A stretch of DNA of 11,878 nucleotides from DATDAH01 sp036525535 (GTDB lineage: Bacteria > Actinomycetota > Acidimicrobiia > Acidimicrobiales > DATDAH01): NCBI GenBank assembly GCA_036525535.1, contig DATDAH010000179.1, positions 1 to 11,878 of the forward strand, given 5' to 3'. This document shows, in pieces, positions 6,639 through 11,878 of this stretch (within the stretch, counting starts at the first letter, position 1; every line of letters begins with the position of its first letter). A program made the translations under genes and the position numbers. The notes under the pieces were generated by a model, which did not search any database, was not told the DNA's origin, and worked only from the letters and a program-made list of their open reading frames with translations.

Positions 6639-7223
6639 TCAGACGTCGAAGCCCGGGCGCTCGCTCTCGGTGGCCTGGCCCTCGAGCGCGGTCTTGATGC
6701 GGTCGAGCGTGTCGTCGTCGAGGTTGGCGTAGACCAGCTCGGCGCCGGTGAAGCGGGCGGCCTCCTCGACCAGAGCGTTGCGGTCGAGGTCCTCGATGAG
6801 CAGGGCGACGGTGGCGGTGTCGGGCTGGACCGCTTCACGGAACCAGCCGACCCACTCGTCGGAGATGCCGAGGTCGACCACCTTGGCCGTGACCGCCCCG
6901 GCGCCGGCGCCGACGGCCAGGCCGGCGGCCCAACCCACCGGGCCGCCGAGGACGAGCCCGAACAGGCTGGCCCAGAGGGCGCCCGACATGGCGGTACGAC
7001 CGAGCTCGGGGTCGACGGTCTCCTTCACGTGGGTCTTGCCGTCGGCGTCCTTCACGACCAGCACGGCGTCCTTGAGCTTCAGGCGGCCCTTGGCGGCCAG
7101 GCCCGTGGCCGCGGAGAGGAACTCCTGGGCCCGGAAGATGTCGGCGAACGAGATGCCCACGAGGGTCTGGGGGATCCCATCGTCGCTCTGGGTCTCGGGC
7201 TGCTGCTCGTCGGTGTCACTCAC
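6639..7223 (-). CDS. DUF1269 family membrane protein
   Basis: A 194-residue protein matching DUF1269, a family of unknown function. The N-terminus is an acidic tail, followed by LVGISFADIFRAQEFL and a soluble alpha/beta portion with LKLKDAVLVVKDADGK (48-63). A Gly/Ala-rich helical hairpin (about 80-113; ALWASLFGLVLGGPVGWAAGLAVGAGAGA) follows, then DLGISDEWVGWFREAVQPDTATVALLIED (117-145) and a closing LVYANLDDD. This order is that of the family. GTG 7223 is preferred because a TAGCCT box lies 7 bases before it and the longer open frame would run into the divergent FAD gene. The protein probably associates with the membrane through the glycine-rich hairpin, leaving the ends cytoplasmic. Confidence 0.85.
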   Translation of the reverse strand: MSDTDEQQPETQSDDGIPQTLVGISFADIFRAQEFLSAATGLAAKGRLKLKDAVLVVKDADGKTHVKETVDPELGRTAMSGALWASLFGLVLGGPVGWAAGLAVGAGAGAVTAKVVDLGISDEWVGWFREAVQPDTATVALLIEDLDRNALVEEAARFTGAELVYANLDDDTLDRIKTALEGQATESERPGFDV

Positions 7224-7230
7224 CCCCCGA

Positions 7231-7236
7231 AGGCTA
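7231..7236 (-). promoter_or_regulatory. Putative leaderless -10 element (TAGCCT) of the DUF1269 gene
   Basis: Read on the minus strand, TAGCCT (TAnnnT) ends 7 bases before GTG 7223. It sits in the 64-base divergent gap shared with the FAD dehydrogenase gene. The flanking bases (CCCTAGCCT) match those before the SDR gene. No Shine-Dalgarno is evident, only a G-run. Confidence 0.5.
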
Positions 7237-7273
7237 GGGCTGCCGCCGTCCCGACCACCGGCCAACCCTGCGT

Positions 7274-7279
7274 TACGGT
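7274..7279 (+). promoter_or_regulatory. Putative leaderless -10 element (TACGGT) of the FAD dehydrogenase gene
   Basis: TACGGT matches TAnnnT and ends 8 bases before GTG 7288. No ribosome site lies between them, consistent with a leaderless mRNA. Together with the minus-strand TAGCCT it makes a compact divergent promoter region. No -35 is seen. Confidence 0.4.
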
Positions 7280-7287
7280 CCCACGCC

Positions 7288-8739
7288 GTGTCGGACCTCT
7301 CCAGCGAACCGATCCTTCCTCTCGCCGCCGCCGATGTCGGGGCCTGGGACGACCGCGCCGACGTGGTGGTGGTCGGCCTCGGCGTGGCCGGCACCTGCGC
7401 CGCCATCGAGGCCGCGGAGGCCGGAGTCGACGTGCTCGCCCTCGAGCGGTCGGGCGCCGGCGGCGGGACGTCAGCCAACTCCGGAGGGATCATCTACCTG
7501 GGCGGGGGCACCCCCATCCAGGAGGCGTGCGGCTACGAGGACACGGCCGACGACATGTTCGCCTTCCTCGTCGCCGCCTGCGGGCCCGGAGCCGACGAGG
7601 CCAAGATCCGCCCGTACTGCGACGGTTCGGTCGACCACTACCACTGGCTGGTCGACCACGGCCTGCCCTTCAAAGCCGAGTTCTTCCCCGAGCGGGACCG
7701 GGAGCCGCCCACCGACGCCGGCCTGGTCTACAGCGGCGGTGAGGACAGCTGGCCCTTCACCGACGTGGCCAAGGGCGTTCCCCGGGGCCACCACCCCCAG
7801 CACCCCGACGCCGCCGGCGGCTTCATCATGCAGTGCCTGCTGGGCGCGCTGGAGCGGACCGAAACCCGCGTGCAGACCGAGGCCAGGGTCGACCAGCTGG
7901 TGGTGGACGACGACGGCGCGGTCGTGGGGGTCGTGGCCGTCGTCGACGGGCAGCGGCGGACGATCGAGGCCCGCAAGGGCGTGGTCCTGACCGCCGGCGG
8001 GTTCATCTTCAACCCGGCCATGGTCGAGGAGAACACGCCGCTGGCGGCCCACTGCGTCTTCTACGTCGGCACCGACACCGACGACGGCAGCGGCATCCGC
8101 ATGGGCGTCGGGGCGGGCGGGGCGGCCGTGAACCTGGACGCCCTGGAGTGCTCGCTGCCCCTCAACCCGCCCCGCAGGATCTCGGTCGGGATCCTGGTCA
8201 ACGGGAAGGGCGAGCGCTTCATCAACGAGGACGCCTACAACGGCCGCATCGGCCTCGAGATCCTCCTCCGCCAGGGCGAGGAGGCCTACCTCGTGTTCGA
8301 CGAGGAGGGCTACGTCGTCAACGTCGTCGGCATGCGGGCCACCTGGGTGTGTGAGACGACGACCGAGCTGGCCGAGGAGATCGGCCTGCCCGCCGGCGCT
8401 CTGGAGGCCACCGTCGACCGCTACAACGAGGCCGCCGCCCGCGGCGAGGACCCCGACTTCCACAAGGTTCCCGAGCTGGTGCGGCCACTGGTCCCGCCCC
8501 TCGGCGCCATCGACCTGCGGGTGGCCCACGCCATCTACGCCCCGTTCACCCTCGGCGGCCTGGACACGACGCCCGACAGCGAGGTCCGCGGTCCCGACGG
8601 CACCGTCGTTCCCGGCCTGTACGCCGCCGGCCGCACCACCTGCGGCATCGCCGTCCGGGGCTACGTCAGCGGGATCTCCCTCGGCGACGGCAGCTTCTTC
8701 GGCCGCCGGGCGGGCAGGGCGGCCGCCTCCCGCGAGTGA
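7288..8739 (+). CDS. FAD-dependent dehydrogenase, 3-ketosteroid delta4-(5alpha)-dehydrogenase-like
   Basis: A 483-residue flavoprotein of the fumarate reductase/3-ketosteroid dehydrogenase family; no signal peptide, so cytosolic. The FAD-binding motif is VVVVGLGVAGT (26-36) with Glu53 ending the second strand. Next come GGGTSANSGGIIYLGGGT, RFINEDAYNGR around residue 312-320, and the C-terminal FAD motif GLYAAGRTTCGIAVRGYVSG (443-462). From memory, the delta4-(5alpha)-ketosteroid dehydrogenase of Rhodococcus jostii RHA1 uses Tyr319, Tyr466 and Ser468; Tyr317, Tyr459 and Ser461 here have the same order and nearly the same spacing, including Y-x-S. The delta1-dehydrogenase Y-x-x-x-G pattern is absent. 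Such enzymes introduce the C4-C5 double bond into 5alpha-3-ketosteroids. No other steroid gene is adjacent, so the substrate is inferred. The family is certain; the subfamily is likely. Confidence 0.85.
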   Translation: MSDLSSEPILPLAAADVGAWDDRADVVVVGLGVAGTCAAIEAAEAGVDVLALERSGAGGGTSANSGGIIYLGGGTPIQEACGYEDTADDMFAFLVAACGPGADEAKIRPYCDGSVDHYHWLVDHGLPFKAEFFPERDREPPTDAGLVYSGGEDSWPFTDVAKGVPRGHHPQHPDAAGGFIMQCLLGALERTETRVQTEARVDQLVVDDDGAVVGVVAVVDGQRRTIEARKGVVLTAGGFIFNPAMVEENTPLAAHCVFYVGTDTDDGSGIRMGVGAGGAAVNLDALECSLPLNPPRRISVGILVNGKGERFINEDAYNGRIGLEILLRQGEEAYLVFDEEGYVVNVVGMRATWVCETTTELAEEIGLPAGALEATVDRYNEAAARGEDPDFHKVPELVRPLVPPLGAIDLRVAHAIYAPFTLGGLDTTPDSEVRGPDGTVVPGLYAAGRTTCGIAVRGYVSGISLGDGSFFGRRAGRAAASRE

Positions 8740-8756
8740 CCGTTGCCTCCTCGGGG

Positions 8757-8765
8757 TAGGGGAGG
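8757..8765 (+). promoter_or_regulatory. TAGGGGAGG element before the PhoD-like gene: ribosome site and/or -10
   Basis: GGGGAGG lies a few bases before GTG 8769 and can serve as a Shine-Dalgarno. TAGGGG (8757-8762), 6 bases from the start, also resembles the TAG-type boxes seen before other genes here, but its last base is G rather than T. The upstream gene ends 29 bases away, so read-through translation is also possible. Confidence 0.4.
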
Positions 8766-8768
8766 GAC

Positions 8769-10412
8769 GTGCCCGAGCTCGTCCTGGGACCGCTCCTCCG
8801 CTTCACCAGCGCCACGGAGGCGACCGTCTGGGTGGAGGTCGACGAGCCGTGTTCGGTCGAGGTGCTCGGGGCCACGGCCCCGACCTTCAGCGTCGAGGGC
8901 CACCACTACGCCCTGTTGGTGGTCGACGGCCTGGCTCCCGGCCGCGAGCAGCCCTATGAGGTCCGGCTCGACGGCGTTGTGGTGTGGCCCGACGCGTCGT
9001 CGACCTTCCCGCCCAGCGTCATCCGCACCCTCGACGAGGGCGCGCCGCTCACCATGGCCTTCGGCTCCTGCCGCGTCGCGGTGCCCCACGAGCCGCCGTG
9101 GAACCTGACCGTCGACGAGGCCGACGAGGGCTTCGAGCACGACGCCCTTCGGGTCCTGGCCCAGGAGATGATCCACGGCCACCGGGAGAACTGGCCCGAC
9201 TACCTCCTGCTGCTCGGCGACCAGATCTATGTCGACCTCGGCTCGCCCACGACCCGGGCGTTCATCCGCAGCCGTCGGGACACCGACGACGAGCCGGGAG
9301 AGGAGGCCGTCGACTACGAGGAGTTCAGCCAGCTCTATCGGGAGGCCTGGAGTGACCCGGTCCTCCGCTGGCTGTTCTCGACCGTGTCGGTGGGCATGAT
9401 CTGGGACGACCACGACATGGGCGACGACTGGAACATCTCCCGGTCCTGGGTCGAGGAGATGGACGAGAAGCCCTGGTGGCACGAGCGGCGCCGGGCCGGC
9501 TTCATCGCCTACTGGATCCACCAGCACGTCGGGAACCTCTCCCCGGCGGAGCTGGAGGAGAACGAGCTCTGGTGCCGCATCCGCGACGGCGGCGAGGTCA
9601 CCGATGCCTTCGACGACTTCGCCCGGTCCGCGAACGAGACCGCGGACGGTGTGCGCTGGAGCCACGCCCGGGACTTCGGGCCCATCCGCATGGTGGTCAT
9701 CGAGACCCGGGCCGGCCGGGTGCTGGAGGCGGACCGGCGACGCATGGTCGACGACGATTCGTGGTCCTGGCTGACCGAACGGATCCGGGGCGACGTGGAC
9801 CACCTCGTGCTGGTCACCACTGATCCCTACCTGCTCATGCCCTCGCTGCACGACCTCGAGGCCTGGAGTGAGCGGGTCTGCGCCGGGGCGTGGGGCAAGC
9901 GGTGGTCCGACAGGGGCGAGAAGCTGCGGCGGGACCTGGACTTCGACCACTGGGCCAGCTTCGGTGAGTCGTTCGCCGAGCTCCGGGACCTGCTCCGGCA
10001 GGTGGCGTCCGGCAGGCGGGGGGTGGCACCGGCATCGATTTCGGTCCTGTCGGGCGACGTCCACCACGCCTACCTGGCCGAGGTGGACTTCGGCGACCCT
10101 GACGTCCGCAGCCCGGTCGTCCAGGCCGTGTGCTCACCGATGCGGAATCCCCTCGATACGAAGGAGCGGCGGGTGATCCGCTTCGCCGCCAGTCGGCTGG
10201 CCCAGGGCATCGGTTGGCTGCTGCGCAAGACATCGCGGGCCCCCACCCCGGGGATGAGCTGGGAGGTGGTCGAAGGCCCCTGGTTCGAGAACCAGGTCGG
10301 CACCCTGCACGTCGACGGTCGTCACGCCGAGGTCCGCCTCGACAAGACCCTGCCGGCCGACGGCGAGGATCGGCGCCTGGAGCGGGTCTTCACCCGCACC
10401 ATCAGCGGGTAG
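8769..10412 (+). CDS. PhoD-like metallophosphatase, apparently cytosolic
   Basis: A 547-residue calcineurin-like phosphoesterase of the PhoD type. A beta-rich N-terminal domain (1-90; LVLGPLLRFTSATEATVWVEVD) precedes the metallophosphatase core: FGSCR (98-102), LLGDQIYVD (148-156), WDDHDMGDDWN (212-222), a central VVIETRAGR and SGDVHHAY (428-435). These supply the Asp/His metal ligands of the fold. Unlike classical secreted PhoD there is no Tat signal or membrane segment at the N-terminus, so it should work inside the cell on an unknown phosphoester or phosphodiester. GTG 8769 is the first start after the FAD gene (29-base gap), preceded by a GGGGAGG ribosome-site-like stretch. The two genes may be co-transcribed, but no shared pathway is obvious. 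Confidence 0.9.
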   Translation: MPELVLGPLLRFTSATEATVWVEVDEPCSVEVLGATAPTFSVEGHHYALLVVDGLAPGREQPYEVRLDGVVVWPDASSTFPPSVIRTLDEGAPLTMAFGSCRVAVPHEPPWNLTVDEADEGFEHDALRVLAQEMIHGHRENWPDYLLLLGDQIYVDLGSPTTRAFIRSRRDTDDEPGEEAVDYEEFSQLYREAWSDPVLRWLFSTVSVGMIWDDHDMGDDWNISRSWVEEMDEKPWWHERRRAGFIAYWIHQHVGNLSPAELEENELWCRIRDGGEVTDAFDDFARSANETADGVRWSHARDFGPIRMVVIETRAGRVLEADRRRMVDDDSWSWLTERIRGDVDHLVLVTTDPYLLMPSLHDLEAWSERVCAGAWGKRWSDRGEKLRRDLDFDHWASFGESFAELRDLLRQVASGRRGVAPASISVLSGDVHHAYLAEVDFGDPDVRSPVVQAVCSPMRNPLDTKERRVIRFAASRLAQGIGWLLRKTSRAPTPGMSWEVVEGPWFENQVGTLHVDGRHAEVRLDKTLPADGEDRRLERVFTRTISG

Positions 10413-10423
10413 GGGTGTCGGCG

Positions 10424-10555
10424 ATGAGCGAAACCGGTGACGAACCCGTGGAAGCCGATGTCGAGGGCCAACGCGAAGCCGACCCCGAGGCCCCGGGGCT
10501 GGGCGTGGTCGACGACGAGGACCCGGATCCTCCGGAGCCCAATGAGCCCGGCTGA
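10424..10555 (+). CDS. Tiny acidic hypothetical protein (43 aa)
   Basis: Not a recognised family. The 43 residues hold 16 Asp/Glu against one Arg, no Lys, no aromatic residue and a proline-rich end (DPDPPEPNEPG), so it would be disordered and highly negative. ATG 10424 lies 11 bases after the phosphatase stop with AGGGG 8 bases upstream; GTG 10415 is an alternative in-frame start. Its last 14 bases overlap the next small ORF. Reading frame and ribosome spacing favour a real gene, but with so few codons the acidic composition could also be a by-product of GC-rich sequence (GAC, GAG). Confidence 0.5.
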   Translation: MSETGDEPVEADVEGQREADPEAPGLGVVDDEDPDPPEPNEPG

Positions 10556-10718
10556 GGACGGGGGCGACCACCCGACGGAACCGCCGCCGGCCGACTCCGA
10601 GGTGCGGGAGGCCCTCGATCGGCACGAGGACGAGCTGGACGCCCCCGAGGCCGAGGACGCCGCCGACCGTGACGAGGACGAGCGCGAGACCACCGAAGGC
10701 GAATCCCCCACCGGCTGA
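10542..10718 (+). CDS. Small acidic hypothetical protein (58 aa)
   Basis: Not a recognised family. The 58 residues contain 23 Asp/Glu and four Arg, with no Lys, Cys or aromatic residue; the middle (REALDRHEDELDAPEAEDAADRDEDE) could form a charged helix. ATG 10542 lies inside the previous small ORF and is preceded by GGAG at 10534-10537. The overlap ATG...TGA (10542-10555) suggests translational coupling. The two peptides share composition but not sequence. No function can be assigned. Confidence 0.5.
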   Translation: MSPAEDGGDHPTEPPPADSEVREALDRHEDELDAPEAEDAADRDEDERETTEGESPTG

Positions 10719-10725
10719 CCCTCTT

Positions 10726-10771
10726 TCTGGAACCTGAAACTCGCGGTGCGTCACAAACGACCGGTTCCAGA
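10726..10771. other. Inverted repeat TCTGGAACC / GGTTCCAGA with 28-base loop
   Basis: A perfect 9-base inverted repeat (10726-10734 with 10763-10771) starts 7 bases after the last plus-strand stop in this region. Its loop contains GTGCGT (10746-10751), which can pair with ACGCAC (10779-10784) downstream, so a pseudoknot-like fold is possible. Role unknown: a 3' structure, part of a terminator, or a protein-binding site. Confidence 0.45.
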
Positions 10772-10783
10772 CGGGGTCACGCA

Positions 10784-10836
10784 CGGTTCTGGTTGCATCT
10801 CCCCGCGCCGTGTCGCGGCCAGCCGCAACCAGACCG
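10784..10836. terminator. Two-tier hairpin between convergent genes, likely bidirectional terminator
   Basis: TCTGGTTGC (10788-10796) pairs with GCAACCAGA (10825-10833). With T10787 bulged, CGG (10784-10786) pairs with CCG (10834-10836). An inner stem CCGCG/CGCGG (10803-10807 with 10814-10818) closes a 6-base loop. It lies 6 bases beyond the LLM gene stop (minus strand) and 65 bases beyond the plus-strand stop. There is no T-tract in either direction. Terminator function is inferred from position and stability. Confidence 0.6.
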
Positions 10837-10842
10837 GAAGGG

Positions 10843-11736
10843 TCAGGCGGGGGCGGACAGGAACTCGGTGGTGCGGGTGAGGCAGTCGAGGTCGACGGTG
10901 CCGGGCACGAGGACGAACTCGTCACAGCCGGCAGCGGCGGCGCCGTCGAGGACGGCGGACAACGTGTCGACGGAGGCGACGCGGCAGGTGGCCGCCATTT
11001 TCGCCGCGATCTCGGCGCCGAAGATGGTCAGGTAGCGGCGGGCAAACGCCTCGAGGGTGGCAGCCCCGCGGTCGTCGTCGCCGTCGAGCACGTAGAAGCA
11101 CCCGCTGACCCGACGCGGGGCGGTCGTGCGCTCGGCGTCGGCCCAGGCCTGCTCCGCCCGTCGGAAACTGGCCGCCATCTCGTCGACCGAGCCCGAGATG
11201 CTGAAGCCGCTGACCCCGTCGGCCCACCGCGCGGCCCGGGCCACGGCCTTGGGCCCCATGGCCCCCGCCAGGATGGGGATGTCGGCTCCTTGCGCCGGAG
11301 GCGGACCCACCGGGTCGGCGCGGGGGAACGGCGGCTCGCCCGTCCACAGCCGGCGCAGCTCGGCGACCTGAGTGTCGAGGGTGGCGTGGCGCCCGGCCGT
11401 CGGGCGTTCGGCGGCCCGGACGTCGTGCCCCCGCCCGCCCACCCCGACGCCGACGGTCAGCCGCCCGCCGGACAGCTGGTCGAGCGTGGCCAGCTGCTTG
11501 GCCACGACCGCCACCGGATGGGCCGGGAGCACGACCAGGTTGGCGAAGAGGCGCACCCGCTCGGTGACCACGGCCGCGGCGGACAGCGTCACCAGCCAGT
11601 CCGGGTTGTCGAAGGTGATGCGCTCGCCGGTCGACAGGGTCGAGTAGGGACCGGCGTCGATGGCCCGGGACCAGTCGAGGGTGGTGGCCGCCGTGTACCC
11701 CGGCGCCATCGTGGGCAGCGACATCCCGATCTCCAT
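10843..11736 (-). CDS. LLM-class (luciferase-like) flavin-dependent oxidoreductase
   Basis: A 297-residue cytosolic TIM-barrel oxidoreductase of the bacterial luciferase-like superfamily, which uses FMN or F420. Family landmarks are the N-terminal barrel strand with MSLPTMAPGY, RVRLFANLVVLPAHPVAVVAKQLATLDQLSGGRL followed by GVGVGGRGHDVRAAE, the insertion ELRRLWTGEPPF, and IPILAGAMGPKAVARAARWADG. The substrate cannot be told; F420-dependent reductases and FMN monooxygenases look alike at this level. ATG 11736 gives a full N-terminus; ATG 11724 is a possible alternative. A GNAT acetyltransferase gene ends 26 bases upstream on the same strand. A TAGGGT box in that gap may give this gene its own promoter. 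Downstream it runs into the two-tier hairpin at 10784-10836. Confidence 0.9.
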   Translation of the reverse strand: MEIGMSLPTMAPGYTAATTLDWSRAIDAGPYSTLSTGERITFDNPDWLVTLSAAAVVTERVRLFANLVVLPAHPVAVVAKQLATLDQLSGGRLTVGVGVGGRGHDVRAAERPTAGRHATLDTQVAELRRLWTGEPPFPRADPVGPPPAQGADIPILAGAMGPKAVARAARWADGVSGFSISGSVDEMAASFRRAEQAWADAERTTAPRRVSGCFYVLDGDDDRGAATLEAFARRYLTIFGAEIAAKMAATCRVASVDTLSAVLDGAAAAGCDEFVLVPGTVDLDCLTRTTEFLSAPA

Positions 11737-11745
11737 GGGCGCCGG

Positions 11746-11751
11746 ACCCTA
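11746..11751 (-). promoter_or_regulatory. Possible -10 element (TAGGGT) of the LLM oxidoreductase gene
   Basis: On the minus strand TAGGGT matches TAnnnT and ends 9 bases before ATG 11736, within the 26-base gap after the GNAT gene. No Shine-Dalgarno is visible between them, so a near-leaderless transcript is possible; co-transcription with the GNAT gene remains an alternative. Confidence 0.35.
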
Positions 11752-11762
11752 GTGCTGTGGTG

Positions 11763-11878
11763 TCAAGCGGCGGCCTGGAGGTCCGCGTACTCGGCGTGGT
11801 CCGCGATGAAGCCGGCTACGGCGGGGCACTGGGCGATGATCGTCTCGCCCCGCTCGCGGACATCGTCCAGCGCGCCAC
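11763..11878 (-). CDS. GNAT family N-acetyltransferase, C-terminal fragment (cut by window edge)
   Basis: The last 37 codons of a gene entering from the right edge on the minus strand. The translation reads GALDDVRERGETIIAQC, then PAVAGFIADHAEYADLQ, ending AAA and TGA. This matches the C-terminus of the short YjdJ/COG2388-type GNAT proteins, which end ALDxARxRGxxxxPxCPFVxxYIxxHPEYxDL. GNAT enzymes transfer acetyl from acetyl-CoA to an amine; the catalytic core is outside the window. Here Ala replaces the usual Phe after Cys-Pro, and Ala replaces Pro in HPEY. The family call rests on this tail alone but the pattern is distinctive. The LLM oxidoreductase gene follows after 26 bases. Confidence 0.75.
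   Translation of the reverse strand, partial: GALDDVRERGETIIAQCPAVAGFIADHAEYADLQAAA

Noticed and set aside
7224..7493. Upstream extension of the DUF1269 frame by 90 codons
   Set aside because: It would overlap the start of the divergent FAD gene and cross the promoter-like boxes; the added sequence is Pro/Ala/Ser/Thr-rich without family similarity.
5811..7742. A 643-codon plus-strand frame
   Set aside because: It is antisense to the SDR and DUF1269 genes and then runs out of frame through the FAD gene; the protein changes to Arg/Gly-rich low complexity and shows no family motif.
7471..8529. A 352-codon minus-strand frame
   Set aside because: It is a shadow of the FAD dehydrogenase gene, with composition typical of the reverse complement of high-GC codons.
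8661..10067. A 468-codon minus-strand frame
   Set aside because: It is antisense to the PhoD-like gene, whose motifs are unambiguous; it has no recognisable domain.
1..11878. Search for CRISPR arrays, toxin-antitoxin pairs, phage or transposon genes, tRNAs and defence systems
   Set aside because: I saw no regularly spaced repeats, no transposase or integrase motifs, no tRNA-like cloverleaf and no defence-type domains; the window looks like core or lightly accessory chromosome.

Overview
The window reads as ordinary chromosome from a high-GC actinobacterium. Codon third positions are overwhelmingly G/C, GTG is used as often as ATG to start genes, coding density is very high, and the gene families are typical of free-living aerobic Actinomycetota: ABC-F ATPase, SorA/MsrP-like molybdoenzyme with a fasciclin lipoprotein, flavin steroid-type dehydrogenase, luciferase-like monooxygenase. 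An Acidimicrobiia-like origin is my guess, not something the sequence proves. I see no rRNA, tRNA, CRISPR array, transposase, integrase or phage gene.

Layout. (1) 1-871: C-terminal half of an ABC-F ATPase, cut by the left edge. (2) 942-3308: membrane-anchored, Tat-type molybdopterin oxidoreductase followed 84 bases later by a fasciclin lipoprotein; the pair is closed by a strong GC hairpin at 3326-3361. (3) 3436-5119: three genes joined by two 4-base stop/start overlaps (small membrane protein, DUF454/YbaN-like membrane protein, pirin), almost certainly one operon. (4) 5124-7223, minus strand: an NAD(P)-binding SDR with a C-terminal DUF2867/SRPBCC-like domain, preceded by a DUF1269 membrane protein. 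The SDR stop lies only 4 bases from the pirin stop. (5) 7288-10718, plus strand: FAD dehydrogenase with the catalytic triad of 3-ketosteroid delta4-(5alpha)-dehydrogenase, a PhoD-like metallophosphatase without a signal peptide, and two tiny overlapping acidic ORFs. (6) 10719-10842: a structured gap between convergent genes. (7) 10843-11878, minus strand: LLM-class flavin oxidoreductase and, cut by the right edge, the tail of a GNAT acetyltransferase.

How the genes work together. The molybdoenzyme and fasciclin protein are probably co-expressed and both act outside the membrane. The pirin operon and the SDR/DUF1269 block have no clear shared pathway. The flavin enzymes at the right (steroid-type dehydrogenase, LLM oxidoreductase) fit oxidative catabolism of hydrophobic compounds, but nothing else here confirms it.

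The most informative non-coding signal is a set of TAG-containing, -10-like hexamers placed 6-9 bases before several start codons, consistent with leaderless transcription. In my reading, the only three CTAG tetramers in the window all lie in such positions. I did not find a convincing new multi-gene system.
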